Source of the DNA: Otatea glauca
Taxonomy: Eukaryota; Streptophyta; Magnoliopsida; Poales; Poaceae
Assembly (NCBI GenBank): GCA_036346275.1
Contig: CM070718.1
Location: forward strand, 56,486,188-56,550,187
Direction: 5' to 3'
DNA: 64,000 bases
Positions 41,651 through 53,663 of this stretch are shown piece by piece. The number at the start of each line of letters is the position of its first letter. Position 1 is the first letter of the stretch. A program made the translations under genes and the position numbers. The notes under the pieces are model-generated. The model had not been told where the DNA came from and searched no databases. It saw only the letters and a list, made by a program, of their open reading frames with translations.

Positions 41651-44229
41651 GACAAACTTAGCTCGTGTCGCAAACTTAGAATGTTTTCGACATCCATACT
41701 GTGGTGTCGTCTGAGGTGGCTGCAGGACCCACGGGTTGAAGTACATAGGCATTCCTTGGCTTGGCATAGGTGGTGGGTACATGTAGAACGGGTTTGGAGG
41801 CTGGGAGCCCTGTAAGGCATAGACAGGTACATTATGCCACATATAAATCATTCATTCAAATTTTGAATAACGAATTGAACCGATCCGTCTTTACTTGTGG
41901 TGCCTCTTCTGCAGAAGGTGGCTGCATCTGTGGAGTGAACATGTAGAATGGAGGAGGAGGCTGGGAGCTCTGTGGATCATAGTTTGTGATATGAAGTATA
42001 CATAATAGAGTTTTTTGAAAATAAAGAATGCATGAGAATATCATATAACCTGAGGTGCATCTCCTAGGGGTGGTGCCTGCATCCCAGTAGGGTTTATGAA
42101 GGACGCCGGGGGAGGCTGAGCACCCTGTGATGCTTCTCCTTGTGGTGGTGGCTGCATGTGCGGAGAAAACATGTAGAAGGGAGGTGGCTGGGAGCCCTAT
42201 GACATAATAGTCCAGTTTGTGAATTCGTGATTTTACGAGCTAAGTGAATTAAAGAGTAATGAACTCAAGTATCTTTACCTGCGGAACAGGAGGGCGAAAC
42301 ACTGGCACGTTAGGTCCAAGAGATTGTGACAGTTGCTGCATATAGATTGTTTGTTAGATTTTAATCACAAATGTAAACTTGAGCGTTTTGTTCAAAGTTG
42401 AGATTGTACCTGCAGATACATTTTCATGTATTCTGAGTCTTCTCGGCTTCTGCAAGCTTCCTCTCGTGCTTGACAAGACTCTTCTCGCGCTTGACGAGCC
42501 TCCTCTCGCGCTTCACGAGCCTCCTCGTGCGCTTGTGCTTCCCGTGCGGACCTCGACGAGCGAGCACTCCCCTGTGAGGAAACCGAGCCTCGTGGAGGAC
42601 GATCGCAGTCCACAACTCCATCCCCCATGGCCCACCTACAAACGATACATACTGAAATGTGACCATTCAACATTTTTTTTCCTTAGTAGAGCGAAAACAA
42701 ATAAAATCAGTTTTATTAACGAACCTCCCATGCTTTAGGCCCCCTCCAGCGTAGTACAACGCTTCCACATCGACCGGTGTGGCCCACCAATCAACCTCCG
42801 GCCCATGACGTTGTGTCATTTGTTCTGCATATGACGTCTACAAAACAGCATTTTGGTGCTCCTGGATGTAAATTTGCACAAAACATATTGTGTCATTTAT
42901 ACTTACCATCCTCTCACTAGCCCCGTCGTTGCACAACATATCCGGGTTCTGTGGATCCTCGCCTTGGTGCCCCCGGATGTAAACTTCCACAAAAGTGGGA
43001 GTACTCCCACTTTCAGCCTCCTACGATGCAAAGTTATAAACATAGTGACAAATTCACTAACAATTATAATACCGATACTTACCATGCGTTGCTCTAGGCC
43101 AATGTGTCCGTCATACTGTACTTGTGCTTCCCAATCTACTTCTTACATTCCTCGATTTCTATTTGATTTTTCTTGAAAATCCTCAGACCCCAAGATCAAG
43201 CACATCCACCTCCAAGCCTCCATGTCCTTCATTATCCAATCGACCGAGCTCGAGATACTCTTGTTCTGTCAGTGTATCCTCCTCGCCTCGGTCCTCTTCT
43301 CATGTTCACCTTCTTCACCCTCTTGTAAAATTGATGACACTTGAATCCGTGCATTCTTTGAACGAATCTCCGACAACCTTTTGTGCCGCCTCGTTGAAGA
43401 CGCTTTTGGCCTTCTTCAAAGCGTTGTAATCGTCTTCGTTCTCAAGCCGGAACCTCTCCTGCATATAATCACACACTGTCAAATTGTACTTACATTTAAA
43501 GCAATACTCAAATAGAGTAAATACATAACGCAAACTCACCCAGAAGCCAGCCCACACTGCGACCTGACATGTTTGGTTGTCTTCACCTCCTTCCACGTTC
43601 TCCTTCAACGCCCAGTGCTTTCAGTTGTGGGCCACGAATCTATCCCCGCCTGACTCAACCATGCCAGGGTAGTAGTACCGGTCAAGGGCTCCCAGCACGG
43701 CGTTAACCTTTGTAATGTGGCCCGTCCCAGTCCAACCCGGCTCTTTCCAGTGCCTACAACAAAATACAAGACAAAGATGCATCAAAACAATAAGTTGTCA
43801 CTTAGCTAATGCTAAAAGAGAAGATATAAGCATTACTGCTCCCGTGTACCTCTATCAACCTCCTATGGCGGGTTGCATCTCTGATTTAACTCGAGACGGT
43901 TTACTGAAAACTGAAATGCAAATAATTAGTTCATAGACATTACAATGTAAATATGGAGATTAAATGATAATCCAATACTACACATATACCGATGGTACCC
44001 GAAGAAGACCCGCCTCTTCAATCGGCTCTAAGGTCGCCTCCAACTCTGCATCGCCGCACGCCTCGGCCTCGGTCGTGCATCGTTGTCCCACCGCCACCAC
44101 CCCAACGACCTCCTCGTCGTCCGCCGCGCCAAGTCGTCATGCTCACATCCCAACCGCCTCCTCCGTAACCCCTACCTATCCTCGTCCTCCCGTGGTTGCT
44201 CCTGCGCTTTGTTCTCGTGCTCGCCATGA
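41500..44229 (-). pseudogene. CACTA second gene, Transposase_24 (Ptta/En/Spm) type
   Basis: Exon-like blocks on the minus strand: an Arg/Gly-rich N-terminus from an ATG at about 44229; 43608-43315 with a QERFRLENEDDYNAL block and a helical AlaAla-rich end typical of Transposase_24; 43080-42850 (VEVYIRGHQG-type block); 42840-42600 with a GLKHGRWAMGDGVV block common to this family; a Glu/Ala/Arg coiled coil of repeated REEARQA units (42440-42560); then Pro/Met-rich repeats (42290-41690). Such proteins bind the element's subterminal repeats. An in-frame disruption near 43570-43730 and other breaks make function doubtful. Confidence 0.7.
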
Positions 44230-44845
44230 AGCACCTCGAGCTGCTCTCGCCGCTATCTAATCTGTGTCGCCTCAAAGAAATATGGCGCTGCCGCCGCCGA
44301 GTCGACCATCGAACCCTTGCTCCTCGACCTTACGGAGGACGACCACGAACTTGCCTTTAAGCTTGTCAACTGATGCTGAACATACTCATCTGCTCAAATT
44401 TGACAAGAGTTAGTATCTGAGTTTACAAATAATTTTCAATAACTTGCAAAAATGAATGAGACAACTATAACATGTAAAAATGAAGGAGACAACAATGACT
44501 TGTAGAAATGAACGAGGCAACAATAATCTTACTGAATATACATATCAAAAGTCGTCGGCGTCGAATCGCTCTGCGACTCGTATTTCATTGAGATGTGCTT
44601 GAAGACGTGCAATCCCCATCGACTTTTGAGGGCGTTTCGTGACGGCCGGGTTCATCTGTTATTACGCCCGTGGCATCGGTAGGTAATTGATCGAGTCCCG
44701 CTTCGTCGGAGACAAGGAAAGAATCCCCATAGCTTCTTCTTGATATACATCACCCACATCATCCTCTACGTTACTTGCCACATACGAAACATCCCGGAGG
44801 ATATACTTGAGGTTAACTTTAAATACAACCCACCAAGCCTTCAAG
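44230..44845. other. CACTA spacer between the two element genes
   Basis: No complete frame. It probably holds the end of the transposase gene and the start of the second gene's transcript. Confidence 0.4.
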
Positions 44846-47800
44846 CTACGGTGAGGATATCTCGTAGTACACTGCCAACTCGATGTGCAAGCACAATGTT
44901 ATTGATATGGCCTGAAGCCGTGAATCGTGCTTCACCTCCACCATCCCAAAGTCATCGACACGTGTGCCGTTGTGTGGATCGAACCAATGGCAATCAAAAA
45001 ACACAACCTTCAGTTCTTTGGCACCCCCAAAGGTATACTCAATTATGTTTTGTACAACACCGTAGTAGTCTAATACATCACCGCTGGAATCGGATGACGT
45101 TGTGACTACTCCGCTGTTTGAAGTGGCCGCAAGTGGACGGCTAGCTTCTAATTTCACTGTTCAAAAACGGAACCCGTTCACATCACAGCGACTATAGCTC
45201 CTTGCCGTCACATCACCATGTGAGAGCTGTCGGAGATCCTCAGGGACGGAGACATCACGCATACACTATATAGCAACATGCATCACTATTAGTCTAATAT
45301 TAAGTTACTACAACAATTCTTTATAGAAAAATGAATAAATAGTCAAATTACATGCTGACGGAACCATTGCACGAAGCTTGGGCCGCCTTTCAACCCATCA
45401 CGACGTAGGTTATCTAATTGCTTAGTTGTGGGTTGTCGAGTTGACTTCCAATTTTCTTTGTCAAATACTCTGCGTCATTTATTCTCGGGTTAAAAAGGAC
45501 ACTACACTGGAATGTTGAAAACATAATTCAGAAAGTCACTTACTCAAAATATTTTTCAACTTCTACCATGTTAGTGAACATGTAAAGCATGGCCAGGTTC
45601 CACTCCTCATACTCAACATGGTGTGCAGTGTATGACCCAACAGGTTGATCCTTGCATTGAAAAAGCTTAAGTTCGCTCAACGGTTCTTTTTCCGCGGCAC
45701 GGTACCAATTCCTAGGGACATTCACGTTGTGCTTGAGTGCGAAATACTTTGTTGAGAAGTTTGTGATCTCTTTACTTGCATAAGCCTCTGCGATACACCC
45801 CTCTACCCTTGCCTTGTTGTGCACTGTAGCTCTAAGCTTTTTCAACTCCCTTTCCTGACTATACATCCATCTGAACTGCGCAGGACCTCCAACCTTCGCT
45901 TCCCAAGGTAGATGCACCAGCAGATGTTGCATCACATTCATAAAACCAGTGGGAAAGTTTTTTCCAACTTGCATACAAGCAATGGAATTCCTTCTCTAAC
46001 TTCGCATCAACGTCTTGAGATTTCCTTACCGCATATCCGCCTATAGAAGTGGCGAGCTCGCTAACATCCTCCACAATTCATTATCAAAATAGCCACGAAA
46101 CATTACCGGAACAAGTCTTTCCATGATAATATGGTAATCATGACTCTTTAACCCGTTTAGCTTACCGGTGCTGACATTCACAGCTCGTTTTATGTTAGAT
46201 GCATAGTGATCAGGAAACTTTAGAGTTTTCAACCACCTCAAAATCTGTTTACGGTCTTCTGGCTTCACACAGTATGGAGCTCGTGGCCGGCTCTCATTTC
46301 CATTTAAACCAACTTTAACCTCAAGCCACGGCCTAGCAAAATGATCACCCATGTCTTTCCTAGCACTCACGTTATCCTTTGTTTTGTCGGTTACATCAAA
46401 CACCATGCTTATGATGCTTTCTGCCACATTGCGCTCTTGGTGCATCAAATCTATGTTATGCGGCAGAATCAAAGCTTTCGCGTAAGGCAACTCCCAAAGA
46501 AAAGAAATATGAGTCCAGTTGTGCTCCTTTCCATAGCGATGAAACCCACTTAGTAGATCGTACATGCCGACTATGCCATTCGATTATCTCCTCTCCGTGA
46601 GTCGCCTGCGACCCTTTTTAACTTTCTATCCTTTTCGAAATGCTTTGGCGTCGTTCCTAAAAGGGTGCCTCGCCGGAAGCCATCGTCGATGGCAATCGAA
46701 GAATGTGATCTTTTTACCGTGCGTGAGCCTGTATGCATCAGAGTCAGCCATACAAATTGGACAACGCAGGCGACCATGAACACACCAGCCGGCCCAAATG
46801 TCATATGCCAACAAATCATGGACCGACCACAGGTATGCGGCTCGTAAGGTAAATTCTCTACCACCAACGCTGTCGTATGCCTTTTCCCCTCGCCACAACT
46901 TCTTCAGCTCATCAATTAAGGGCCACATGAACACATTGAGATCTTTCCCTAGATGCTTAGGACCTGGAATGACAAGAGCAAGGAATATGAACCCCTCTTT
47001 TAAGCAAATCTCAGGTGGAAGATTGTACGTCATGATGAAGACCGGCCAACAAGAGTAGGGGCTAGCGCTTGTGCTGAAAGGTGTGAAACCGTCTGTGGAC
47101 AAACCAAGACGGACACTCCTAGGGTCGCTTGCAAATGCAGGATCGAATCGGTCCAATGCCTGCCATGCCTCGCCATCAGACGGATGCACCATCATATCCG
47201 GGTCTTGGTCCTCACGTTTACCTTTTTTATGCCACTGCATATGTTTCGCTGTTTCTTTTGACATGTACACCGTTTAAGCCTATCGTGATCGGCATGTACC
47301 AAGATGTTTAGTCGCGACCTTTGTAGTCACCGATACCCCTTCCTCATCTACCACCTCAACGAATCGCACTTACCGCAATGCATACAATGGGTATCCTTGT
47401 CATGATCCTTCCGAACGACATGCAATTATTCTCGCACACATCAATCTTACCGTAATTCATCCCGAGGCCGCCATCAACTTTTTCGATTGGTACAAATCCT
47501 TTGGCATCTTGTGGTTAGGCGGAAGGACATCATTCATTAGTTCAAGCAAAACGTTGAAGCATTTGTTCGAAAAGTTGAACTTCGACTTCATCGACATAAG
47601 CCGTGTAACCGCCTGCAGGACGGTCACATTGGCCAAGTCATGCAGCTTCTCGTCCGAGGCGTCAAGTAGCCTATAGAATTCCTTAACCTCCTCCAGCTGT
47701 GACCCCTCCTCGGAGTTAAATTCAGTCCCCCTGCCAAGATCATCCAGCATCTCTTCCATCCGGTCGTGATCCTCCACATGGTCCAGTATCTCTTCCATCT

Positions 47801-48058
47801 CAATGGCCTGCCCTGCGGCCTCTCCATGACGGTGCCACACCAAATAGTTAGGCATGAATCTGTTTTTGCAAATGTGATACTGCACTACATCCTTGCTGTA
47901 GTAGCTGTTATTCTCGCAGAGGGTACACGGGCAATACACATATTCAGCTCCTCCAATAATGCTTGCTTCAAGAAAGCATCCGTGATCTGCCCCCATTCCC
48001 TTGAGTGCCCCCCATCACTCCTCCATCCGTCATACATCGCCCTTCGATCGTCACCCAT
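44846..48058 (-). pseudogene. CACTA tnp2-type transposase, frameshifted
   Basis: Order along the minus strand: an N-terminus from ATG 48058 with MYDGW...GGHSREW; a Cys-Pro-Cys-x-x-Cys Transpos_assoc-type finger (about 47925-47830); a Transposase_21/tnp2 core (47270-46626) including GLSTDGFTPF and WSVHDLLAYDIWAGW; further core and DUF4218 pieces (46565-46041, 45974-45540) with HNIDLMHQERNVAESI and HLLVHLPWEAKVGGPAQFRWMY; and a DUF4216 block (45157-44846) with VFFDCHWFDPHNGTRVD. The frame changes near 47960, between 47457 and 47270, and between later blocks. Some changes may be introns, but those at 47960 and 47457 interrupt conserved sequence and look like damage. In active elements it cuts the CACTA ends. 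Confidence 0.85.
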
Positions 48059-48585
48059 TATCAAAGCTAAACAAATGAAACGATGTCAACGTACGACCGT
48101 GGCTTAGGTGACAAAGACAACCCTATTAGGAAAGATGTGTTCTAAACCCACCCAAGAATGGAGGCTATTGCATGCGACCTGTGACGTGCGCTACGAACCG
48201 AACGAATTTTGGCAAAGATAACCTGCTTTGTTCTCCAAACGCACGCCGATCTTTGGTGCGTCGGAGAACAACAGGTTATATGGCGAAATCACGTTCGGAT
48301 CGCCGCACGCCACGTGCCCTATGCAACAACCAACATTCTCGGCCGTCCAAAATACGCCGACAATTCGAACCGCGCACTCACAAGCAAATGTGAGATGCGC
48401 CGTTCCCAACGGTGACGCCTATGCTCTCTCTTGTTCGACACAAACCCTAAACTCTAACGTTATATACAACGGCGTGAGAAAATAAAAATATATATAACAT
48501 ATGCGTGAATATAAAATGAGATGAAATAACTTTAAACGAATATAAAAGAGATGAAATATAGCTTCTCCAACACCGTGGGGCGTTG
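48059..48585. other. CACTA leader region upstream of the transposase
   Basis: No gene. Contains short frames on both strands without motif. It probably holds the transposase 5' untranslated region and first intron. Confidence 0.4.
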
Positions 48586-49250
48586 CGGAGGGTCCGGGAG
48601 GCGGGGTGGCGCTAGCGATGGCGAGGTGGCGCTGCGTGGCGCCGCCGCTTATGGCGCGGTGGTGGTACTGGCGGCGGGTGGGGCGGCTGGGCGGGCGGCA
48701 TCTCGGCGACCGAAGGGCGGCAGACGGCGGAGGGCGGCGGGGCGGCGGGCGGCGGCGCGGCAGGCAGCGGGCGGCGGGCGACGGCTGGTGACCGGCGGGC
48801 GGCGGCGGCGCGCGGCGCGGCGCCGGCGGCGGGCGGCGGGCGGGCGGCCGGCCGGCGTCTCAGCGAAGCGAGGCGACGGATGGTGGCGGCGGGCGGGGGC
48901 GGCAGCGGCAGCCATGGCGGGCCGGCCGGCCGGCGGCAAGGCGGCCGGCCGGCCGGCCGGCGGCGGCGAAGCGGCGGAGGGCGGCTGGGGCGGCGGGCCG
49001 GCGCGCTGGCGGGCGGCGGCTGGCGGCGGCGGCGGGCGGGCCGGCCGGGCGACGTCTCGGGCCGGCGAAGCGGCGGCAGCGGGCGGAGGGCGGCAGGCGG
49101 CGGCTCGAGCGGCCGAGCGCGGCGTGGCGGCGGCGGCGGCGGGGCGGCGCGCAGGCGGCGGCGGGGCGTCCGCCAACGGCGCTGCGGGGACGGCAGCGGT
49201 CGGGCGCGGCGTGGCGCTGGCGCGGGCGGCGCGTGGCGAGGAGACAAAGG
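48586..49250. other. GC-extreme CGG-rich island inside the CACTA element
   Basis: About 660 bp made almost entirely of GGCGGC/GGGCGG/CCGGCC words, while flanks on both sides are AT-rich. Open frames of 100-250 codons run through it in several frames on both strands because stop codons are rare. These are compositional, not genes. It lies just upstream of the transposase and inside the right subterminal repeats, where the element's promoter should be. Confidence 0.8.
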
Positions 49251-49299
49251 CTAGTGTGTGCGTGCAAGGGCTGCAAGGGAAGGGCTTTTTTGCCTCCGG

Positions 49300-49590
49300 T
49301 TAAATTCGTGGGGGATATGGCCCACGAATTTAAAAGTTTAAATTCGTGGGTAACTAGTGGCCCACGAATTTAAACGTTTAATTTCGTGTGTAATTTTTGG
49401 CCCACGAATTTAAATGATTAAATTCGTGGGCGTTAGTTGAGCGCACGAATTTAAATAAATAAATTCGTGGGTTTCATTTTGGCCCACGAATTTAATTAAA
49501 AACGTGGGTTTATAGAAACCGACGAATTTAAATAAATAAATTCGTGGGTTTTTTTTGGGCCCATGAATTTAAAAAACCCACGAATTTTTC
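49300..49590. repeat. CACTA subterminal repeats, right
   Basis: About 12 alternating copies of AAATTCGTGGG and CCCACGAATTT, mirroring the left end. Confidence 0.88.
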
Positions 49591-49606
49591 TCTGTTTCTT
49601 GTAGTG

Positions 49607-49860
49607 CATACCTGCTGCTCCTCAACTAGATATACAAGGACCAATTACTAGAGCACGTGCTCGTCAACTCAACTATCAGGTAAAGTCGTTCTCAAGCGTA
49701 TCTAATTACACTTTTGAGAATAATCCACTACTTGATGCATGTGATGTGCTTATACTTAGGAACATTGGTTTGGATCAGCAAAGATGCACATCTACGTCAA
49801 GCAAAGTCGAAGATCAAGTATGCCACATTTTGAAGCCTAATTTGGCCTCTGGATATCAGC
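49607..49860 (+). pseudogene. Ty3/gypsy polyprotein 3' end, right piece
   Basis: Continues the frame of 38961-39028. It contains the GPITRARARQLNYQV block characteristic of the C-terminal end of many plant gypsy polyproteins, and ends with a stop near 49877 (Val-Lys-Arg-Ala). Interrupted by the CACTA element. Confidence 0.75.
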
Positions 49861-50505
49861 CTGAAGTAAAACGAGCATAACTTTTGCATATGGCGTTCGA
49901 TTGGTGAGTTATTATAATTGATGAAAAGCTTACTTCGAGATCTTTCTAATGGATTTGACCCCACCTAAAAATTACTTCGGAGCACTCCGCAATCACCAAA
50001 ACAATTCGGGTCAATTTTCTAGTCCTAGTCAAACTTGGGCCTTGGGCTTTGTACAAGTTCTATTCGACCACTCCTTTGTGCTGGCCAAATCCCCCTTCTC
50101 TTTTACCTATATATAGCTAGGGAGTCCCCCCAAAATTACTTAGATTTTGTTTAGTGGTAGTTTTCCTTGGTGAAACTATTAGGTATTCTCTTGTTCGGCT
50201 AGATCAACAGCAATACCATGCTTCGGAACCTCACATCAACACTTCAATTATATTTGTAATTTCAGATTACTTTTTCTTTGTTATGCTTGTTCTTCAATTG
50301 CTTGCAGGAATTGATCTTCGTGATCAAGTCAATCGGGTTTGTCACGGTTGATAACAATTCAGAGTTTGGTTCAGCGATTGCTTGACGTCGATCGTGTTTC
50401 GATCGGTAGCCTAGATCGTGAGAGTCGTCTCCTCTAATCGAGAGTAATCCATCTCACCGAAAGATCGGCATCCATTAGCCTCATCAGTTTTATACTCATG
50501 TATAT
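49861..50505 (+). repeat. Probable gypsy 3' LTR
   Basis: Follows the gypsy stop. 'aacttttgcatatggcgttcgattgg' is a familiar gypsy U3 opening, TATATATA lies near 50108, and a GC-richer tail ends around ccattagcctcatca. The exact LTR ends and any target duplication are not resolved. Confidence 0.5.
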
Positions 50506-50690
50506 ATTAAGAGGGGAGGAATCCCCGGCCAACCAAGGGCGCCACCTCATCATCTCCACAAAAAGTCCTCCCAAAAATTTGAAATTGAGTTCAGGTCCTT
50601 CCATCAGTTTTTAACAAAATAGACCCGAAAAAATCAAAATTACGTTTACGTCCCTACGCGGTTTACGTTCAAGTACTCATGTCAGTTTTT
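50506..50690. repeat. Fragment of the Helitron-like family
   Basis: Contains 'aggtccttccatcagttttt' and 'gacccgaaaaaatcaaaattacgt' phrases shared with 3532-4037 and 56404-56850. No terminal hairpin or CTAGT found here. Confidence 0.4.
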
Positions 50691-50890
50691 AGCAGAATGG
50701 GCTCCATGTATTTGAAGGAGGAATCTTATTGCTAACAGTTCAATTCTTGTTTGATATATCATCACGAGAATTGACATCAACTTGCATTTCTTCATATGCA
50801 TTACCATAATTTTCAAATGATTCATGATATGCATCTTCAAAACCATTACTGATTTCACCTCTTTCTTTGGAGCTTGCATTTGACAGCAGC

Positions 50891-50895
50891 TTAAG
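50891..50895 (+). repeat. Target-site duplication TTAAG (left)
   Basis: Repeated exactly at 53659-53663. Confidence 0.88.
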
Positions 50896-53658
50896 TGTAA
50901 CATCCCATTTTCGGTTCTTTTGTTAAAAATTAATTTAAATTAATTAATTCAAGGATTTGGGTTTTCTTTGGAATTTTAGTTAACCTAGCATTCCTTTCCA
51001 TCCAAAAATGGAATTTATTCCATTCGCGTCCGAAAATTCCATTTCATCCTGAAATCCAAAATTCAAATCCAATTACAAAATTCTCTAAAAATTCTAAAAC
51101 CAATTTTTAGAACTATTTTTAGAACAAATATTCTAAAGTATTTTTGAGATTTTCCCAGAATTTTTAGAACTATTTTTCTATTTTTCCCAAACCTATTTAA
51201 TTTTCAGCATTATATTAATTACTGTAAGAAAATTAATAATGTAATATTATCCAAAAATATTTATTCGTGCTTTATTTTCTAAAACGGTTGTCTACAAAAA
51301 TTCCCAAATTTATTATGATTTAATTGCTATTTTTTCGAATTTAATCCGAATTTTCAGTGGGAAATTAAGTGTTTTCTGTATTTATTTATTTTCGCGGTTA
51401 TTGTTCATTCAATCCGCTTCGCTAAAGTGCACCCGTCAGCTACAGTGCAACGTCGCTACAGTTCCGACCCGATCCGCAATTAAAGTCCACTGTTTCTTCA
51501 TTTAAGATCTCAATTACTATTCCAGCGAAAACTTCGGCGAGCGTTTTCCGACGATCCGCTGATTCGATTGTCCTATAAATTGAACCCCATGTTTCCCTTC
51601 TCGTTCCGCACATCCTCAGCTTAAAGTTGTTCCAATCCATCTACCAGATCTCCCTGTGCAAGCCATTCTTTCCGAACTCCGGCGAACTTTCGGTGAGCTC
51701 TCCCAGCTGCTTTCGACCTCCAGTTGTCCTCAAATTTTTACTGGAGCTTCCTCTGAGTGCCCTTTACATATGGTAAAATCAGATTTTGAACATTATCATA
51801 GGAGCTCTGTCGGCAACCATTTCTTCTCTAAGCTCGGCGAAAGGTCAAATTTTGAATTCAAAATATCCGATCTCTGTCATCTTAAGTCCAATTGACCTCA
51901 TTCTTCTTCCTAAATTCATATAAATTCATCCTCTATCTGCCAGTATTTTTATTATAATTTTTAGTTTTTATTTATTTTATTTTATTCATTTCGTGCACCG
52001 TTTTGCGCGTAGTCGAAGAAGCGGTCGTCGTCGCCGACGAAGGAGAAGACCTCGAGAAATAAATAAGACTTCGTCGACAAAGGCAAGTCTCCTTGACGCA
52101 CGTTGATCCCATTGTTTATAACTGTTTTATAAAAAGTTTGCAACTTGCATGGCTATTTACATAAACCGATGATGTTAAAATATAGAATGTTAGTTATGAC
52201 CATTTCGAAATAACATCCTTAATGTTTGATTACCATGCCTTTGTAACCTTAAGATTTAATTATGAAATCATGTATTATGTGATTAACTTTGTTTCGTACG
52301 ATAGACTGTGCTTAGGATTGATATTGATCAAAATGCCTATGGTGGGATAAATTCTAAAATGTTGTTGAAATGTATTTTATCGAAACTATAGCAAGGTGAT
52401 TGCTGCTGTGATTGTAAAATAAAAATAGTTTATATTGGGGCGGAATGGTTTGTCGGGCGGGTGCGGATGGAGCACTGGTTCTGGTTTGTGAAAGCCGCCC
52501 TAATCAATTTAAGGACCGACGCTTATGACTGTCCATTCTAAGCATTATCGTGCAACCACAAGTCTATAATGGGTATGACCTGGCTAAATAATTTGTAGAA
52601 ACCTAACTTAGACTCGCCAGTTGGTGGAATGTGGGTGCCGGATGGAGGCAAGTCGTATTCCTCACACGGCGCAAGAGGGGGCTTCTGTACTGGGTGGATG
52701 GAACCCTAACACGGTGAAACCTCGTGGGTGGGTCGGGTTAGGCGATACATTGTAAAGGCCTTGTCATGATCTCTCCGCAGCACACCAATGGAAGTGTGTT
52801 CGTAGCGCTTGGCATTAAAGAGATGATCATGTCTTGTGGGTAAAGCTGTACACCTCTGCAGAGTAAATCTATTCGAATAGCCGTGCCTACGGTCAAATGC
52901 AAAGCGAAGAATGCTTTCATACTAGTAGACTTGATTTTGGTTTTCAAAATAACTGATGCTTTGGGATTCGGGAGTGGTTAGAACTCTCGAATGTTTATTT
53001 GGCGGATTGAGCCAATCAGGTAGATGGAACCTGTTTTGAATCATGACAGATGGAGTCATGTGATGGTTTAATAAGATCTTTCAAAATGGGCGGTTAGATC
53101 CCGTATACTAGTGTTGGTACTTGGAACCTTCACTAGAGTTAGAAATAATTTCAATTGTACAAATAATTGTTAAAACTGCTTTGTGAAAATTATTATTAAT
53201 AATATTTGTTAAATCTGGCTTTGTGCAAAGAACCTATTAAGCCTTCCTTGAAAGCCCTTCATGATGCATTTTCCCAGACTTGCGGAGTACGTTTGTACTC
53301 ACATGCTATACAAAATTTTGTCATTAGAGAATTACCAAGATGCGGTCGAAGACAATGAGTTCTATGGTGAGAAGTTCGTGGGCGATTGCCAAGATAACTA
53401 AGCGTGCGCTCCTAGTCGTCACTTTGTGGTGTCTTTTGGGTTTTATCTTGTTGTTTTTTTGTATCCATTCACGAGAACTCGGTCATGTGACCGAGATGTA
53501 ATAAATAGCCATGTGGCTGGTAATTTATATTTATGCTATTTTTTTCTCTTCGCTCGCTCGTTATGATCATCACTGCTTCACTGTGTGTACTAGCAACTGA
53601 TCTGGGACTAGTACAGAAATACACAGGAGATTCCGGATGGTAAATCTGGGGTCTGACA
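50896..53658 (+). mobile_element. Solo LTR (probable gypsy, chromovirus-like), 2763 bp
   Basis: Starts TGTAACATCCC, ends GGGTCTGACA, flanked by TTAAG duplications. No gag-pol frames, primer site or polypurine tract lie inside, so this is a single LTR left by recombination. A TATA box (TATAAAT) is at 51574-51580. The TGTAACATCCC...TCTGACA ends and the length suit large gypsy LTRs. It lies inside an exon of the minus-strand gene above. Strand assigned from the TATA box and from A/T-rich U3-like sequence to its left. Confidence 0.85.
51574..51580 (+). promoter_or_regulatory. TATA box of the solo LTR
   Basis: TATAAAT about 680 bp into the LTR, followed by a GC-richer, C/T-rich stretch. Confidence 0.5.
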
Positions 53659-53663
53659 TTAAG
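53659..53663 (+). repeat. Target-site duplication TTAAG (right)
   Basis: Matches 50891-50895. Confidence 0.88.

Larger units (their letters stand above)
39029..49606 (-). mobile_element. CACTA (En/Spm) transposon, 10.6 kb
   Basis: Left end CACTACAAGAATCAGG; right end, inverted, CACTACAAGAAACAGAG. The duplication is CAT. Both ends carry subterminal arrays of AAATTCGTGGGT and its complement (39050-39360 and 49300-49590). Two genes are transcribed leftward: a tnp2-type transposase (about 48058-44846) and a second Transposase_24-type gene (about 44229-41500). Both show frame breaks, so this copy is probably not autonomous. It is inserted in a gypsy polyprotein 3' end. Confidence 0.93.

Noticed and set aside
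48551..49303. A 250-codon plus-strand frame and overlapping minus-strand frames of 138-211 codons
   Set aside because: Almost only Gly/Ala/Arg/Pro from CGG-rich low-complexity DNA; many frames are open simultaneously, so this is composition, not coding.
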